This document shows, one piece after another, positions 21,671-33,810 of a stretch of DNA of 64,000 nucleotides. The stretch covers positions 372,001-436,000 of the forward strand of contig NZ_CP022889.1 in the NCBI RefSeq assembly GCF_002269345.1, given 5' to 3'. A program made the translations under genes and the position numbers. The DNA is from Tsuneonella mangrovi. Lineage in GTDB: Bacteria > Pseudomonadota > Alphaproteobacteria > Sphingomonadales > Sphingomonadaceae. Numbering within the stretch: the stretch's first letter is position 1; each line of letters begins with the position of its first letter. The notes under the pieces are model-generated. The model saw only the letters and a program-made list of their open reading frames with translations, did no database searches and was not told the DNA's origin.

Positions 21671-22582
21671 CTATTCGCCGTGTAGCACCTTCAGCAACGC
21701 GGCCTCGTTCTTGGCGAATGTCTCGTCGCCGGGAGTGACGATGGCGAAATGGCTGGCGCCGGGGTTTTCGACCACCGAGACGCCTGCGCCAGCCACGCCG
21801 ATCGCTTTCAGCGTGGTGTCAGACGGCGATGGCAGGACCGCCTGCACAAACATGACTTGTGCGAGCGCCGGAGCATGGGTTGCAGGCGAGATTGCCGTGT
21901 AGCGTGCAGGCACCTGCTCATTCGTTCCACCCATGAATGGATCGACCGAGGGAAAGTCGCACAGTTTGTCGAATGCTTCGCGCTCGGCCCCGACATCGCC
22001 GGGCCCGTCGAACACAATTGCCGCGCGCGCTGCCACCGGTTCCTGTGGGCCAACCGGACCATCGGCACCTTGCGGCTCGCCAAGCCACAGGGCCGGTAGA
22101 GCGCCCGCCGAATGACCGACCAGCGTCACCCGGTTGCGATCGACCGGGTATTTCACCGCGATTTCGTCGATCAGCGATGCCGAGGCGCGCCAGTCTTCGA
22201 ACGAACCGGGCCAGCCTCCGCCGTCGCCAACTTCGCGATAGTCAACATTGAGGCTGGCGATGCCGTGCTGCTGCATCCAAGCCGCGAGCGGCGTCATATA
22301 GGCTTGCGTCGCGATCCCGGCCTTCCAGCACCCGCCATGATAGATCACCGCAAGTGGGAATGGTCCGCTCCCCACCGGCAATCGCAATTCACCGAATGCT
22401 CGCTTGCCCGAACCGTAACGCAAAACTGCATCGGGTTTGCCCGCCGCCATGTGCGCATCTGTCCCCCAGAGGTTTTCGCCCGCATAATAATCGGAGGATT
22501 GCACTGGAGTGGTCACGGAAGGGCTACTCGCAGCGCATCCGCTGGCAACGACAAGGGCCAGAACGGCGAGCGCATATTTCAC
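21671..22582 (-). CDS. Alpha/beta hydrolase, predicted lipoprotein
   Basis: This is an esterase/lipase-fold protein of 303 residues. A lipoprotein signal ends in VASGC, so it should be lipid-anchored in the envelope. The oxyanion region is IYHGGCWKAG, the nucleophile elbow is GHSAG and the C-terminal histidine is in GASHFAIV, giving a plausible Ser-Asp-His triad. The GTG/ATG start overlaps the recN stop by four bases, so recN and this gene are co-transcribed with recN first. The substrate is unknown; the HGGCW motif resembles the BD-FAE/kynurenine-formamidase-like clade. Confidence 0.88.
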   Translation of the reverse strand: MKYALAVLALVVASGCAASSPSVTTPVQSSDYYAGENLWGTDAHMAAGKPDAVLRYGSGKRAFGELRLPVGSGPFPLAVIYHGGCWKAGIATQAYMTPLAAWMQQHGIASLNVDYREVGDGGGWPGSFEDWRASASLIDEIAVKYPVDRNRVTLVGHSAGALPALWLGEPQGADGPVGPQEPVAARAAIVFDGPGDVGAEREAFDKLCDFPSVDPFMGGTNEQVPARYTAISPATHAPALAQVMFVQAVLPSPSDTTLKAIGVAGAGVSVVENPGASHFAIVTPGDETFAKNEAALLKVLHGE

Positions 22583-24243
22583 AAATCCTCGAGCAACCGA
22601 TCGGCTTGCGCGCGCGCCTCCGGGGTGACTTCCGCGCCCGAGAGCATCCGTGCAATTTCCTCCTGACGGGCGTCATTGTCCAGCAAGCTGACCGATGTGC
22701 GGGTGACGGTTCCTTCGCTGGTCTTGTGGATCGCGTAATGCGTCCGTCCGCGAGCGGCGACTTGCGGGCTGTGCGTGACGACCAGCACTTGCCCTCCCTC
22801 GGCGAGTCGTGCGAGGCGCTCGCCGATAGCGCTGGCAACTGCGCCGCCGACCCCGCGATCGATCTCGTCGAAGATCATTGCCGCTGCCCCGCCCTTTTCC
22901 GCCAGTGCCACCTTGAGCGCAAGGATGAATCGCGAAAGCTCGCCGCCGCTGGCGATCTTGCCGAGAGGGGCGAAGTCGGCGCCGGGATTGGTCGCGATCA
23001 GGAACTCGACCGCGTCGGACCCGCTGGCGCTCCAGCGCTCTTCGGGCAGCTCGGTCACTAGCGTCCGGAACCGGGCGGAATCGAGCTTCAAAGGCGGCAA
23101 CTCGGCCGCGACTGCGGCATCGAGCGCCTTCGCCGCCTCGAGCCGTGCCTTGTGCAGTATCGATGACTTGTCCCGGTAGGTCTGCCCGGCCTTTCGCGCA
23201 GCTTCGATCAAGGCATCGAGCTCGGCTTCACCGCCTTCGATCGAATCGAGTGCCGCGCGGAATTCGCGCATCTTGCTCGGTAGATCGTCGACTTCGCAGC
23301 GATGCTTGCGGGCGATCGCGCGCAATTCGAACAGCCGGGTTTCGGCACGGTCGAGCTCGGCCGGATCGTGGACCAGCGCTTCGGCAGCGTCGGCGAGCTT
23401 GTCTTCGGCCTCCCCAGCTTCAATTACGGCACGATCGAGCGCAGAGAGCGCTTCGGTCAACAGTGGGTGTTCCGCAGCGATCCGGTCGAGCCGCCGGGCT
23501 GCTACGCGCATGGCCGCAAGCGGGGAATCGGAACCTTCCCACAAATGGCGCAATTCCTCGAGATCGCCCGACAGGCGCTCGCCCTTCTGCATCGCGGCGC
23601 GGGTTTCAGCGAGGCGCGCTTCCTCCCCGGCTTGCGGTTCGATAGCTGTCAGTTCGGCAAGGTGCGCGATCAGCAGGTCCTGGTCGGCCTTGGCATTCTC
23701 CACCCGTTCGCGGGCCGCGGCCAAGCGATCTTCCGCTGCGCGCCAAGCCATCCAAGCTGCCGCTACTCCCGCTACATCGGCTCCCGCAAACCGGTCGAGC
23801 AGCAAGCGGTGCCCGCGCGGATTGACGAGCCCGCGATCGTCGTGCTGGCCGTGCAATTCGACCAGCGCAGCAGACAAATCACGCAGCAGCGCGACGCTGA
23901 CGGGTTGGTCGTTGACGAAGGCCTTGCTCCCTCCGTCCACCTTGAGCGAACGGCGCAGGATCAACGGCTCGCCCGGCTCGCACTCGATTTCTGCATCGTC
24001 GAGAACTTCAGAGACGGTACCTGGCAACTGCGCGAATTCAAACGTTGCGCTCACGCTTGCCTTGTCTTCCCCAGCACGCACCAGCGAGGTTTCCGCCCGA
24101 TTACCGAGTACCAGTCCAAGCGCATCGAGCAGGATCGATTTGCCCGCCCCCGTCTCGCCGGTCAGCACGCCGAGCCCGCCGCGAAACTCGAGCTCGAGCG
24201 CCTCGATCAGCACGATATTTCGGATAGAGAGCCGGGTCAGCAT
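22579..24243 (-). CDS. recN: DNA repair protein RecN
   Basis: RecN is an SMC-like ATPase that acts early at double-strand breaks. The 554-residue protein begins MLTRLSIRNIVLIEAL, has Walker A GETGAGKSILLDALG, a central coiled-coil pair, the ABC signature ASGGELSRF, Walker B AMIFDEIDRGVGG, and VVTHSPQVAARG. I looked for a LexA box of the alphaproteobacterial GTTC-N7-GTTC type upstream and did not see a convincing one. The 36-base gap to the EAL gene upstream suggests possible read-through from it. Confidence 0.97.
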   Translation of the reverse strand: MLTRLSIRNIVLIEALELEFRGGLGVLTGETGAGKSILLDALGLVLGNRAETSLVRAGEDKASVSATFEFAQLPGTVSEVLDDAEIECEPGEPLILRRSLKVDGGSKAFVNDQPVSVALLRDLSAALVELHGQHDDRGLVNPRGHRLLLDRFAGADVAGVAAAWMAWRAAEDRLAAARERVENAKADQDLLIAHLAELTAIEPQAGEEARLAETRAAMQKGERLSGDLEELRHLWEGSDSPLAAMRVAARRLDRIAAEHPLLTEALSALDRAVIEAGEAEDKLADAAEALVHDPAELDRAETRLFELRAIARKHRCEVDDLPSKMREFRAALDSIEGGEAELDALIEAARKAGQTYRDKSSILHKARLEAAKALDAAVAAELPPLKLDSARFRTLVTELPEERWSASGSDAVEFLIATNPGADFAPLGKIASGGELSRFILALKVALAEKGGAAAMIFDEIDRGVGGAVASAIGERLARLAEGGQVLVVTHSPQVAARGRTHYAIHKTSEGTVTRTSVSLLDNDARQEEIARMLSGAEVTPEARAQADRLLEDL

Positions 24244-24279
24244 GATAGGGTAGTTCCCTAACCCAACCCGATGCCCTCG

Positions 24280-25626
24280 TCACCGGGGCAAGCCAGCCTT
24301 GCCAACAGCGGCTTTTGCAAGCGCGGCAAACTCTGCCGCATTCACCGGAGGCGAACGCAGGAAGCCCTGGAACAGTTCGCAACCTTCCTCTGCCACGATT
24401 GCCCGCTGCTCTTCGGTTTCGATACCTTCTGCGATTACCTTCAGTTTGAGCGCGTCGGCCATCGCAACGATCGCCCGCAAGATTGCGCGATCACGTGCAT
24501 CTTCGACGATGCCGGTGATCATCGACCTGTCGAGCTTGAGGTAATCGAGCGGCAGCAACTTGAGATATCCGAAGTTGCAGAACCCTCCGCCGAAATCGTC
24601 GAGCGCGATCCGCATTCCGCCCTCTGCGAGCCGGCCGAGCTTCTCTGCCGCATTCTCGAGGTCGGTCAGCAGGACGTGCTCGGTTATCTCGAGCGTCAGG
24701 CGCTCAGGCGGAAAGCCGGACTCAGATACCAGCGCGGCAAATTCTCGGGCAAAGCTTGCGGTCGCGAGATCGTTTGGAGTGACGTTGAGCGACAGGCGCA
24801 GCGGTGCAGGCCAGTCCGCCGCGATCGCCAGCGATCGCTCGGCGATGTGGCGCGACAGGTGCGCGACATGATCGGCGCGCTCGGCAATCGCGAACAGCGC
24901 CGCTGCACCGATCCGGCCGATCGTGGGGTGTTGCCAGCGCGCAAGTGCCTCTCCACCGACCAAGCAACCGCTGGCGAGTGAATACTGGGGCTGGATGGCG
25001 ATCTCGATCTCGTCGCGGTCGAGCGCGGCCAGCAGGTCCGCCTCAAGCTCGGCACTGCGGTGACCAGGCAGCGCATGGACATGTCCGGCCCATGCGATAC
25101 GCGCCGCTGGCAGGTCCTTCGCCCGTTCGAGCGTCGAGGCGAGGCGGTCGAGCACGTGCTCGCTGCGCTCGCCAGGCAGCACCCGGACGAGCGCCAGGCG
25201 GGGCCATAGCCGCACCGCTTGCGTTCCACCGGGAATGGAAATTGGTGCGGCGACCGCGTCGGCCATCGCTTCGGCCAGCCATTGCCAACGCTCGCGGCTG
25301 CAGGCCTCGCGTGCGGCGACGAGGAATTGCCCTCCCCCGGCCCTGGCGACGAGCCAATCGCCTTCCTCGAACTCGTCTTCGGCCATCAGCCGAATCCGCC
25401 GAGCCACTTCGACGAGGGCGCTGTCGCCGACCGTCTCGCCATAAGCGAGGTTGATCGTGTCGAACCGCCCCAGCCCGAGCATCATTGCCTGGACCGGGAC
25501 TCGCCGTGTGTCTTGCGCGGCAGCCCCGCACCACCGGTCGAGCAGCGATCGGGCATGATCCGCATCCGCAAGGCCCGTGAGGGCATCGCGCGAGGAGAGG
25601 GCGGGTTGATCGGGCATCGTCGTCAT
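24280..25626 (-). CDS. c-di-GMP phosphodiesterase with degenerate GGDEF and intact EAL domain
   Basis: This is a cytoplasmic protein of about 448 residues. A GGDEF-fold domain comes first (SRDALTGLADADHARSLLD) but its active site reads AGGGQF in place of GGDEF, so cyclase activity is unlikely. The EAL domain then carries the residues expected of an active phosphodiesterase: EALARW, SLNVTPNDL, LEITEH, ALDDFGGGF, YLKLDRSMI, AEGIET and QGFLRSPP. No transmembrane or PAS region is seen. Starts at 25626 and 25617 are both possible. The degenerate GGDEF may act as a GTP or substrate sensor, as in known tandem proteins. It sits between recN and nadK. Confidence 0.9.
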   Translation of the reverse strand: MTTMPDQPALSSRDALTGLADADHARSLLDRWCGAAAQDTRRVPVQAMMLGLGRFDTINLAYGETVGDSALVEVARRIRLMAEDEFEEGDWLVARAGGGQFLVAAREACSRERWQWLAEAMADAVAAPISIPGGTQAVRLWPRLALVRVLPGERSEHVLDRLASTLERAKDLPAARIAWAGHVHALPGHRSAELEADLLAALDRDEIEIAIQPQYSLASGCLVGGEALARWQHPTIGRIGAAALFAIAERADHVAHLSRHIAERSLAIAADWPAPLRLSLNVTPNDLATASFAREFAALVSESGFPPERLTLEITEHVLLTDLENAAEKLGRLAEGGMRIALDDFGGGFCNFGYLKLLPLDYLKLDRSMITGIVEDARDRAILRAIVAMADALKLKVIAEGIETEEQRAIVAEEGCELFQGFLRSPPVNAAEFAALAKAAVGKAGLPR

Positions 25627-25753
25627 CGAGCGTAGCCTAGATCGATTGAGCGAAGGTTGCGCGGCGCATGTGTGGTGCGTTGCCAAATGGGACAGCGCCG
25701 CTTAGCTTCGGAAACGACGCCAAGGCGGGCGTGAATGCGCGAGAGGGGCACAA

Positions 25754-26542
25754 GTGACTGGCCAGCAAGAATTCAGCCGCCTGGCGCTGCTCGCTTCCGA
25801 TACGGAGCGTGCGCAGGAGGCGGCCTTGGTACTGCGCGATGCATTCGACTGGGTACCGCTGTCACGGGCTGATGCCGTGGTCGTCCTCGGCGGTGACGGT
25901 TTCATGCTCCAGACGCTTCACGGGATGCTCGATTCGAGCCGGATTGTACCGGCCTACGGGATGAATTGCGGGACGGTCGGGTTCCTGATGAACCGCTATC
26001 GCAGCCCCGCCAAGTTGCTCGACCGGATCGCGAAGGCAAAGGCATTCCAGATTGCCCCGATCAAGATGAATGCCACCCTCCGTGATGGAAGCAGCGTGGA
26101 GGCGCGTGCAATCAACGAAGTTTCGCTGCTGCGCGAAACCCGCCAGACGGCCAAGATCGAAATCTCGGTCGATGGAAAGGTGCGCCTGTCGGAAGTCGTT
26201 TGCGACGGTGTGTTGTTGGCAACCCCGGCTGGATCGAGCGCCTACAACCTGTCGGCCAACGGACCGATCCTGCCGCTCGATTCGCAACTTCTCGCGCTCA
26301 CCGCGATCAGTGCATTCCGCCCGCGGCGATGGAGCGGAGCGATCCTTCCCGAGCGCAGCCAGGTCACTTTCCGCATCAAAGAACCGGAGAAGCGTCCGGT
26401 ATCCGCTGTGGCCGACCAGCACGAATTCCGCGACATCGCCGAAGTGCAGCTCGAGATCGACCGCGAGAACCAGCTCGTGCTGCTGTTCGATCCCGGCCAC
26501 GCGCTCGACGAGCGGATTGTGGCCGAACAGTTTGCGGTGTGA
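25754..26542 (+). CDS. nadK: NAD kinase
   Basis: NadK phosphorylates NAD+ to NADP+. The 262-residue protein has the GGDGFMLQT loop, the NxD/NE-like segment AINEVSLLRET, and TPAGSSAYNLSANGPILPL, which are the core family motifs in order. A GTG start is used, supported by GAGAGGGG five bases upstream; no suitable ATG lies nearby. It is divergent from the EAL gene, so the ~127-base gap carries both promoters. tRNA-Asn follows on the same strand under its own promoter. Confidence 0.95.
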   Translation: MTGQQEFSRLALLASDTERAQEAALVLRDAFDWVPLSRADAVVVLGGDGFMLQTLHGMLDSSRIVPAYGMNCGTVGFLMNRYRSPAKLLDRIAKAKAFQIAPIKMNATLRDGSSVEARAINEVSLLRETRQTAKIEISVDGKVRLSEVVCDGVLLATPAGSSAYNLSANGPILPLDSQLLALTAISAFRPRRWSGAILPERSQVTFRIKEPEKRPVSAVADQHEFRDIAEVQLEIDRENQLVLLFDPGHALDERIVAEQFAV

Positions 26543-26562
26543 AAAACGCCCGATTCACGGGG

Positions 26563-26591
26563 TTGCCAAAGGTTCGAAGCGCCCATATAGG
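26563..26591 (+). promoter_or_regulatory. Promoter of tRNA-Asn
   Basis: TTGCCA (26563-26568) and TATAGG (26586-26591) are separated by 17 bases and end 23 bases before the tRNA. This is a good housekeeping-sigma promoter arrangement, and the tRNA-Arg gene in this window has the same -35 element and spacing. Confidence 0.65.
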
Positions 26592-26614
26592 CACGCGCCT
26601 GCCGACACGGCTGC

Positions 26615-26689
26615 TCCCCGATAGCTCAGCGGTAGAGTAGGTGACTGTTAATCACTTGGTCGTTGGTTCGAATCCAACTCGGGGAGCCA
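26615..26689 (+). tRNA. tRNA-Asn (anticodon GTT)
   Basis: A complete cloverleaf of 75 bases can be drawn. The acceptor arms TCCCCGA/TCGGGGA are followed by a G discriminator and an encoded CCA. The D arm contains AGCTCAGCGGTAGAG, the anticodon stem is GGTGA/TCACT with loop CTGTTAA (GTT at 26647-26649), and the T arm contains GGTTCGAATCC. The anticodon GTT reads asparagine codons. Confidence 0.97.
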
Positions 26690-26696
26690 TTTTCCG

Positions 26697-27437
26697 CTAA
26701 ACTCCCAGCAGCAAGCGCCCGCCAACCCAGATGGTCAGCGCGGCGGTCATCCAGCGGATGACCTTCTGCGGCAGGAAGCGGACCGCCAGCAGGCTGCCGA
26801 TCTGCCCTCCGATCACGACCGCGAGCAGCAATGGCAAGCCAAGCCCCACGGCCTCGCCGATCCGGTCGAACCCACTCTTGGTCAGTTGGCCGACAAGGCC
26901 GAACATCGAATTCACCAGGATGAAGAACGCTGCCGTCGCGGCGACCTGTTTTGCACCGTTCCAGCGCGTGAGGTGGAGCAATGGCGCAAGGAAGATACCG
27001 CCGCCGATCCCGACGAGGCCAGCGAGATATCCGATGGGCGCGGCGATAAACGGCATATACTTGGCCGCAGCCATCGGTTCGCCTTCGTTGGCGGACGAGC
27101 GCGGCAAGAGCAGCGTGATTCCCGTAAGGACAAGGCTTGCGCCGAGAATCGTCAGGAAGGCCCCTTTCCCGATCGGGGTCAAACCGCCGAGCAGCGCCGC
27201 CGGAGCGGCAATTCCGGTAAGCAGGATAGCGCCTCGCCATGGGGTCAGCCCCGCCCGAGCAAAGCGGATCGAACTGCCGCTAACCACTACTATGTTGCAC
27301 GCCAGCGAGAGCACCGGCAGCAGGCGGTAATCGAAACCCGCCATCGCCAGAAGCGCACTGTAGGTCGATCCCCCGCCAAACCCGACGGCGGCGTAGAGCA
27401 GAGCGGTGATGAAGAATGCGATTGCGAGACCCGGCAT
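26697..27437 (-). CDS. TauE/SafE-family membrane permease
   Basis: This is a 246-residue inner-membrane protein with about seven to eight hydrophobic segments. The family's paired motifs appear twice: VGFGGGSTYSALLAMAG near the start and VGIGGGIFLAPLLHL in the middle. TauE/SafE proteins export sulfite, sulfoacetate or related organic anions, but the substrate here is not deducible. No ribosome-binding site is evident before the ATG. It is isolated, transcribed towards the tRNA-Asn gene and divergent from the acetyltransferase at 27504. Confidence 0.9.
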   Translation of the reverse strand: MPGLAIAFFITALLYAAVGFGGGSTYSALLAMAGFDYRLLPVLSLACNIVVVSGSSIRFARAGLTPWRGAILLTGIAAPAALLGGLTPIGKGAFLTILGASLVLTGITLLLPRSSANEGEPMAAAKYMPFIAAPIGYLAGLVGIGGGIFLAPLLHLTRWNGAKQVAATAAFFILVNSMFGLVGQLTKSGFDRIGEAVGLGLPLLLAVVIGGQIGSLLAVRFLPQKVIRWMTAALTIWVGGRLLLGV

Positions 27438-27503
27438 GGGGGCGCTCTATCGGCCACGGGCGGGCCATGCTAGGTCAAAATGGAGAGGGTGGAGGCTCGG
27501 CAG

Positions 27504-28114
27504 ATGCAGGCAGACCAAATCGAACTTGGCGGTGAACTCCACCGCTCGCTAAGCGACGAGGCCGACAAGATTGGCGAGATCACTGCCGACGCCTTCCGCA
27601 ACGATCCGATGATGGCCTGGATGGTCGGTAGGTTTCCGGCGATTTCGGCCTTGTTCCACCACCAGGCGCGGAGGATTTATACGCCGCGCGGATTTTGTTA
27701 TCGCCACGCCGACGAAGGCGCATGCATGTGGATGCTCCCGGGCGGAAATACCGACTTCAGCCTCGGCGACTATGCTGCGATTGGCTGGTCGACCCTGCTC
27801 CATGCCGGCCCCGGTGCCCTGATCCGTGCGATCAAGACCGGCAACGCGATGGACGCCAACCATCCTCATTTCGAACACGCCTACCTGTTCAGCATCGGCG
27901 TGCGTCAGCGTTCGCAAGGCAAGGGATTGGGGCGCAAGCTGATCCAGCCTGTGCTCGATGCCTGCGACCGGGAGGGAATCCCCGCGTACCTCGAGAACTC
28001 GAACCCGAACAACACCGGCTTCTACCGCTCGTGCGGGTTCGAGGAGACGGGCGCGGTTATCCGGCCCGAGCCGGACAGCCCGCCCCTCGTTCCGATGGTC
28101 CGGCAACCGCGGAA

Positions 28115-28118
<4 letters not shown>
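27504..28118 (+). CDS. GNAT-family N-acetyltransferase
   Basis: This is a 204-residue acetyl-CoA-dependent acetyltransferase. The acetyl-CoA-binding motif A is [13 protein letters not shown], followed by [19 protein letters not shown], the usual motif-B region of GNAT enzymes of this type. The N-terminal half has a WMLPGG strand. I chose the ATG preceded by GGAGG at 8 bases; another in-frame ATG lies eight codons upstream at 27480. The stop codon overlaps the secA stop on the opposite strand within a CTAG tetranucleotide. The acceptor substrate is unknown. Confidence 0.87.
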
Positions 28119-30886
<2,768 letters not shown>

Positions 30887-31000
30887 GGGCTTTTGCGTCC
30901 TGGAAAAGCGGGATCGTCCGGATGGCGGACTTGTATTGGAATGCTCCGTCCCGGCGCCTGGCCAGTCGGAGTGAATCGGCTCAAATGATCGAGTAGTGCG

Positions 31001-31276
31001 CTATTCGCGCGCGCGGTCGATACCGACGCGGACCGTCGTGCCAACATGATCGAGCGACGGAAAATCGCCGAAGGAACCCGTCGCCGTACACTCGGTCGAT
31101 CGGATCGCAGCCGGAGCTAGCGCCTCCAGTGATGCGATTTGCCCAACGCTTGCAGCGACTTGCCGAGCTTCGATTTGCTGCTCGGCGCCGATCGCAACCG
31201 TGCGTGCTTCCACCGGAACGCCAATCGCGGCGAGCCCGGACATGAGCGCAAGGACAGCAAGGAGGCGTCTCAGCAT
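31001..31276 (-). CDS. Small secreted protein of unknown function
   Basis: This 91-residue reading frame has a clear signal peptide (RRLLAVLALMSGLAAIGVPVEA) with cleavage likely after EARA/EAR near residue 24. The mature part of ~67 residues is low in hydrophobicity and contains a single cysteine in STECTATGSFGDFP and a GTTVRVGID strand. I recognise no family. The ribosome-binding site is weak. It ends 114 bases upstream of secA on the same strand and is divergent from argJ. Codon composition and the signal peptide support it as a real gene. Confidence 0.65.
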   Translation of the reverse strand: MLRRLLAVLALMSGLAAIGVPVEARTVAIGAEQQIEARQVAASVGQIASLEALAPAAIRSTECTATGSFGDFPSLDHVGTTVRVGIDRARE

Positions 31277-31403
31277 GATGCGGGCTAGATAGTGCCGCCG
31301 GGTTAATTAGTCCACCGTCCGGATGTGGATGCCTGCGCCCGATGATTGTTCTCGTTTGTTGGGCGTTGTTCGCACGCTCGGTCCGCACTATGCGCGCAGG
31401 CGT

Positions 31404-32630
31404 ATGGACCTCGAACGTTCCCCCCTCGCCCGCCCCTTCCCCGATGCGCCTCCCATCACTGGAGCAACGCCGCATATTGCCCGAGCGGGATACAAGGATT
31501 GGGGGCGCTGCGACCTGACCTATGTCGAGTTGGCTGAAGGGACCGCTGTTGCGGGAGTCTTCACCAAGAACGTGTGCTGTTCGAGCGAAGTCGAACTCGG
31601 TCGCGAACAAGTGATGCATGGCAAGGCCCGTGCATTGGTGGTCAATGCCGGGAATTCCAACGCTTTCACTGGTTATCGCGGGCGCGAAGCGGTCGAGCAG
31701 ATCATGGTGCAAGTCGCCGAACATCTCGGCTGCGCACCCGGCGAGGTGTTCGTATCCTCCACAGGGGTGATCGGCGTCCCGCTGCCCAAGGACAAGGCGC
31801 GCGAGGGCGTCAAGAATGCCCTGTCAGCCGCCGAATGCACCTGGGAAGACGCAGCCCTCACGATCGGCACAACCGATACCTTCGCCAAAGGCGCGTCCGC
31901 CAGCGCAATGATCGGCGACACGAAGGTGCAACTGGTCGGGATCGTCAAGGGCAGCGGGATGATCGCACCGGACATGGCGACGATGCTCGGCTACATCTTT
32001 ACCGATGCTGCGGTCGCGCCCGCGTTCCTGCAACAGCTGTTGTCGGCGGCGAGCGATGCGACGTTCAACTGCATCACGGTGGATTCCGATACATCGACCA
32101 GCGACACCGTGCTGGCATTTGCCACCGGCAAGGCTGGCAATTCCGCGCTGTCTTCTTTCGACGATCCCGGCGCGGATGCGTTCGCTGCTGCCCTCAATGA
32201 CGTGTGCCGCCAGCTCGCCCACCTCGTCGTGCGCGATGGCGAAGGCGCGCAGAAGTTCGTCGCGGTGAAGGTATCCGGAGCGGTTTCCGATGAAAGCGCT
32301 CGCAAGGTCGGCCTGGCCGTCGCCAACTCTCCACTGGTGAAAACCGCTATCGCCGGCGAGGATGCCAACTGGGGCCGCGTGGTGATGGCCGTCGGCAAGG
32401 CGGGTGAGCCCGCCGACCGTGACACGCTCTCGATCGGGTTCGGCGGAATCTGGGCGGCCAGGGACGGTCTGCCTTTGGCGGACTACGACGAAGCGCCGGT
32501 CGCCGCGCATCTCAAGGGTCAGGACATCTCGATCGAAGTCGATCTGGGCCTCGGCGAAGGCCGTGCCACCGTGTGGACCTGCGACCTGACGCACGGCTAT
32601 ATTTCGATCAACGCCGATTACCGTTCCTGA
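31404..32630 (+). CDS. argJ: Bifunctional ornithine acetyltransferase / N-acetylglutamate synthase
   Basis: ArgJ transfers acetyl from N-acetylornithine to glutamate, recycling acetyl in arginine synthesis. The 408-residue protein has the family start SPLARPFPDAPPITG, VVNAGNSNAFTG, and the self-cleavage region GSGMIAPDMATMLG, in which the threonine becomes the N-terminal nucleophile of the beta chain. The C-terminal YISINADYRS matches known ArgJ ends. I chose the ATG that aligns with the usual N-terminus; the open frame extends 27 codons further upstream. Its stop shares one base with the hisN start (TGATG). Confidence 0.95.
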   Translation: MDLERSPLARPFPDAPPITGATPHIARAGYKDWGRCDLTYVELAEGTAVAGVFTKNVCCSSEVELGREQVMHGKARALVVNAGNSNAFTGYRGREAVEQIMVQVAEHLGCAPGEVFVSSTGVIGVPLPKDKAREGVKNALSAAECTWEDAALTIGTTDTFAKGASASAMIGDTKVQLVGIVKGSGMIAPDMATMLGYIFTDAAVAPAFLQQLLSAASDATFNCITVDSDTSTSDTVLAFATGKAGNSALSSFDDPGADAFAAALNDVCRQLAHLVVRDGEGAQKFVAVKVSGAVSDESARKVGLAVANSPLVKTAIAGEDANWGRVVMAVGKAGEPADRDTLSIGFGGIWAARDGLPLADYDEAPVAAHLKGQDISIEVDLGLGEGRATVWTCDLTHGYISINADYRS

Positions 32631-33442
32631 TGACTGCACTCGACGAAGAAATCCTCTCGCTCCTGCGTTTCGCCGCGGAAAATTCGGTGATGCCGCGCTG
32701 GCAAAACCTCGCCGAATCCGAAATCGAGGAAAAGGCAAAGGGCGACCTCGTGACCGTAGTCGATCGCGAAGTCGAAGAGTTCCTGACCGAAGCGCTGACC
32801 AAGCTTGCACCCGGGGTTGCCGTGGTCGGAGAGGAAGCCGCAGCCGCCAATCCTGCGGTTCTCGAGCGCCTGTCCGATGCGTGCTGGATCATCGACCCGG
32901 TCGATGGCACGCACAACTATGCCCACGGACGCACTCCGTTCGGTATCATTGTGGCTTTGGCCGATGGCGGAGAGACGATCGGCGGGTGGATCTACGATCC
33001 GGTAAACCAGCGGTTCTGCCATGCCCGGCGGAACGAGGGCGCTTTCGTGAACGGCGAGCGGATCGCTTCAACTGCGACGGGCGAAAACATGCCGATCGCG
33101 GCGATCTCCAAGCTATTCATCACTCCCGATCAAGTCAAATGGGTCGAGGAGCACATCGAGCCACATTTCCGGCTCGTCGAAATCCCGCGCTGCGCCGCCG
33201 AGCAATATCCCCGGCTCGCGCTCGGCGAAAACGACATCTCGAGTTTCAACCGGACCCTGCCGTGGGACCACGCGGCCGGTGTCCTGTGGCTCAACGAAGC
33301 GGGCGGCAAGGCAACCCGATACGACGGCGGAAGCTATCGCGTCGACGAGCACGCACGCCCCGGATTGCTCGCGGCATCGAGCCCTGCACTATGGGACGAC
33401 TATCGCAAGCTCATCGAACCGCTTGTCGGGAAAGCGCCCTAG
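32630..33442 (+). CDS. hisN: Histidinol-phosphatase, inositol-monophosphatase type
   Basis: This 270-residue member of the inositol-monophosphatase fold has the metal-binding motifs GEEAAAANP, IIDPVDGTHNYAHG and the C-terminal PWDHAAGVLWLNEAGG. In alphaproteobacteria this clade usually acts as HisN, removing phosphate from L-histidinol phosphate, but a broader sugar- or inositol-phosphatase role is possible. The 1-base overlap with argJ puts arginine and presumed histidine synthesis functions in one transcript. The stop overlaps the trxA stop on the opposite strand in CTAG. Confidence 0.85.
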   Translation: MTALDEEILSLLRFAAENSVMPRWQNLAESEIEEKAKGDLVTVVDREVEEFLTEALTKLAPGVAVVGEEAAAANPAVLERLSDACWIIDPVDGTHNYAHGRTPFGIIVALADGGETIGGWIYDPVNQRFCHARRNEGAFVNGERIASTATGENMPIAAISKLFITPDQVKWVEEHIEPHFRLVEIPRCAAEQYPRLALGENDISSFNRTLPWDHAAGVLWLNEAGGKATRYDGGSYRVDEHARPGLLAASSPALWDDYRKLIEPLVGKAP

Positions 33443-33759
33443 AGCTCGCCTTCGAGCCACTGCTTGAGCTGGCCCTTGGGGGCAGCGCCGAGCTTCTGGG
33501 CGACCGGCTTGCCATCCTTGAACAGGACCATCAGCGGGATCGACTGAACGCCGATCTGTCCGGGAACGCCGGTGTTTTCCATGATGTCCATCTTGGCGAT
33601 GGTCACCTTGTCAGCCAGTTCGTCGGAGATTTCCTCCAGAGAGGGGGCAATCATCTTGCATGGGCCGCACCAATCTGCCCAGAAATCGACCAGCACGGGT
33701 TTGCCGGATTCCAGCACGTCGGACTGGAAGCTGGCGTCGGTGACTGCGATGGTTGCCAT
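33439..33759 (-). CDS. trxA: Thioredoxin
   Basis: This is a 106-residue cytoplasmic disulfide reductase with the redox motif WADWCGPCKMIAP at about residues 26-38, the cis-proline region GVQSIPLMVLFKDG and the usual C-terminal helix. An AGGAGA ribosome-binding site precedes the ATG by seven bases, which rules out the frame starting 11 codons further upstream. It is the last gene of the divL-tsaE-amgK-murU-addB-addA run, 51 bases after addA. Confidence 0.97.
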   Translation of the reverse strand: MATIAVTDASFQSDVLESGKPVLVDFWADWCGPCKMIAPSLEEISDELADKVTIAKMDIMENTGVPGQIGVQSIPLMVLFKDGKPVAQKLGAAPKGQLKQWLEGEL

Positions 33760-33810
33760 GAAAAATCTCCTGGATGTCTCTTCGTGCACCAATTTAGGGT
33801 CGTCGCAGCG

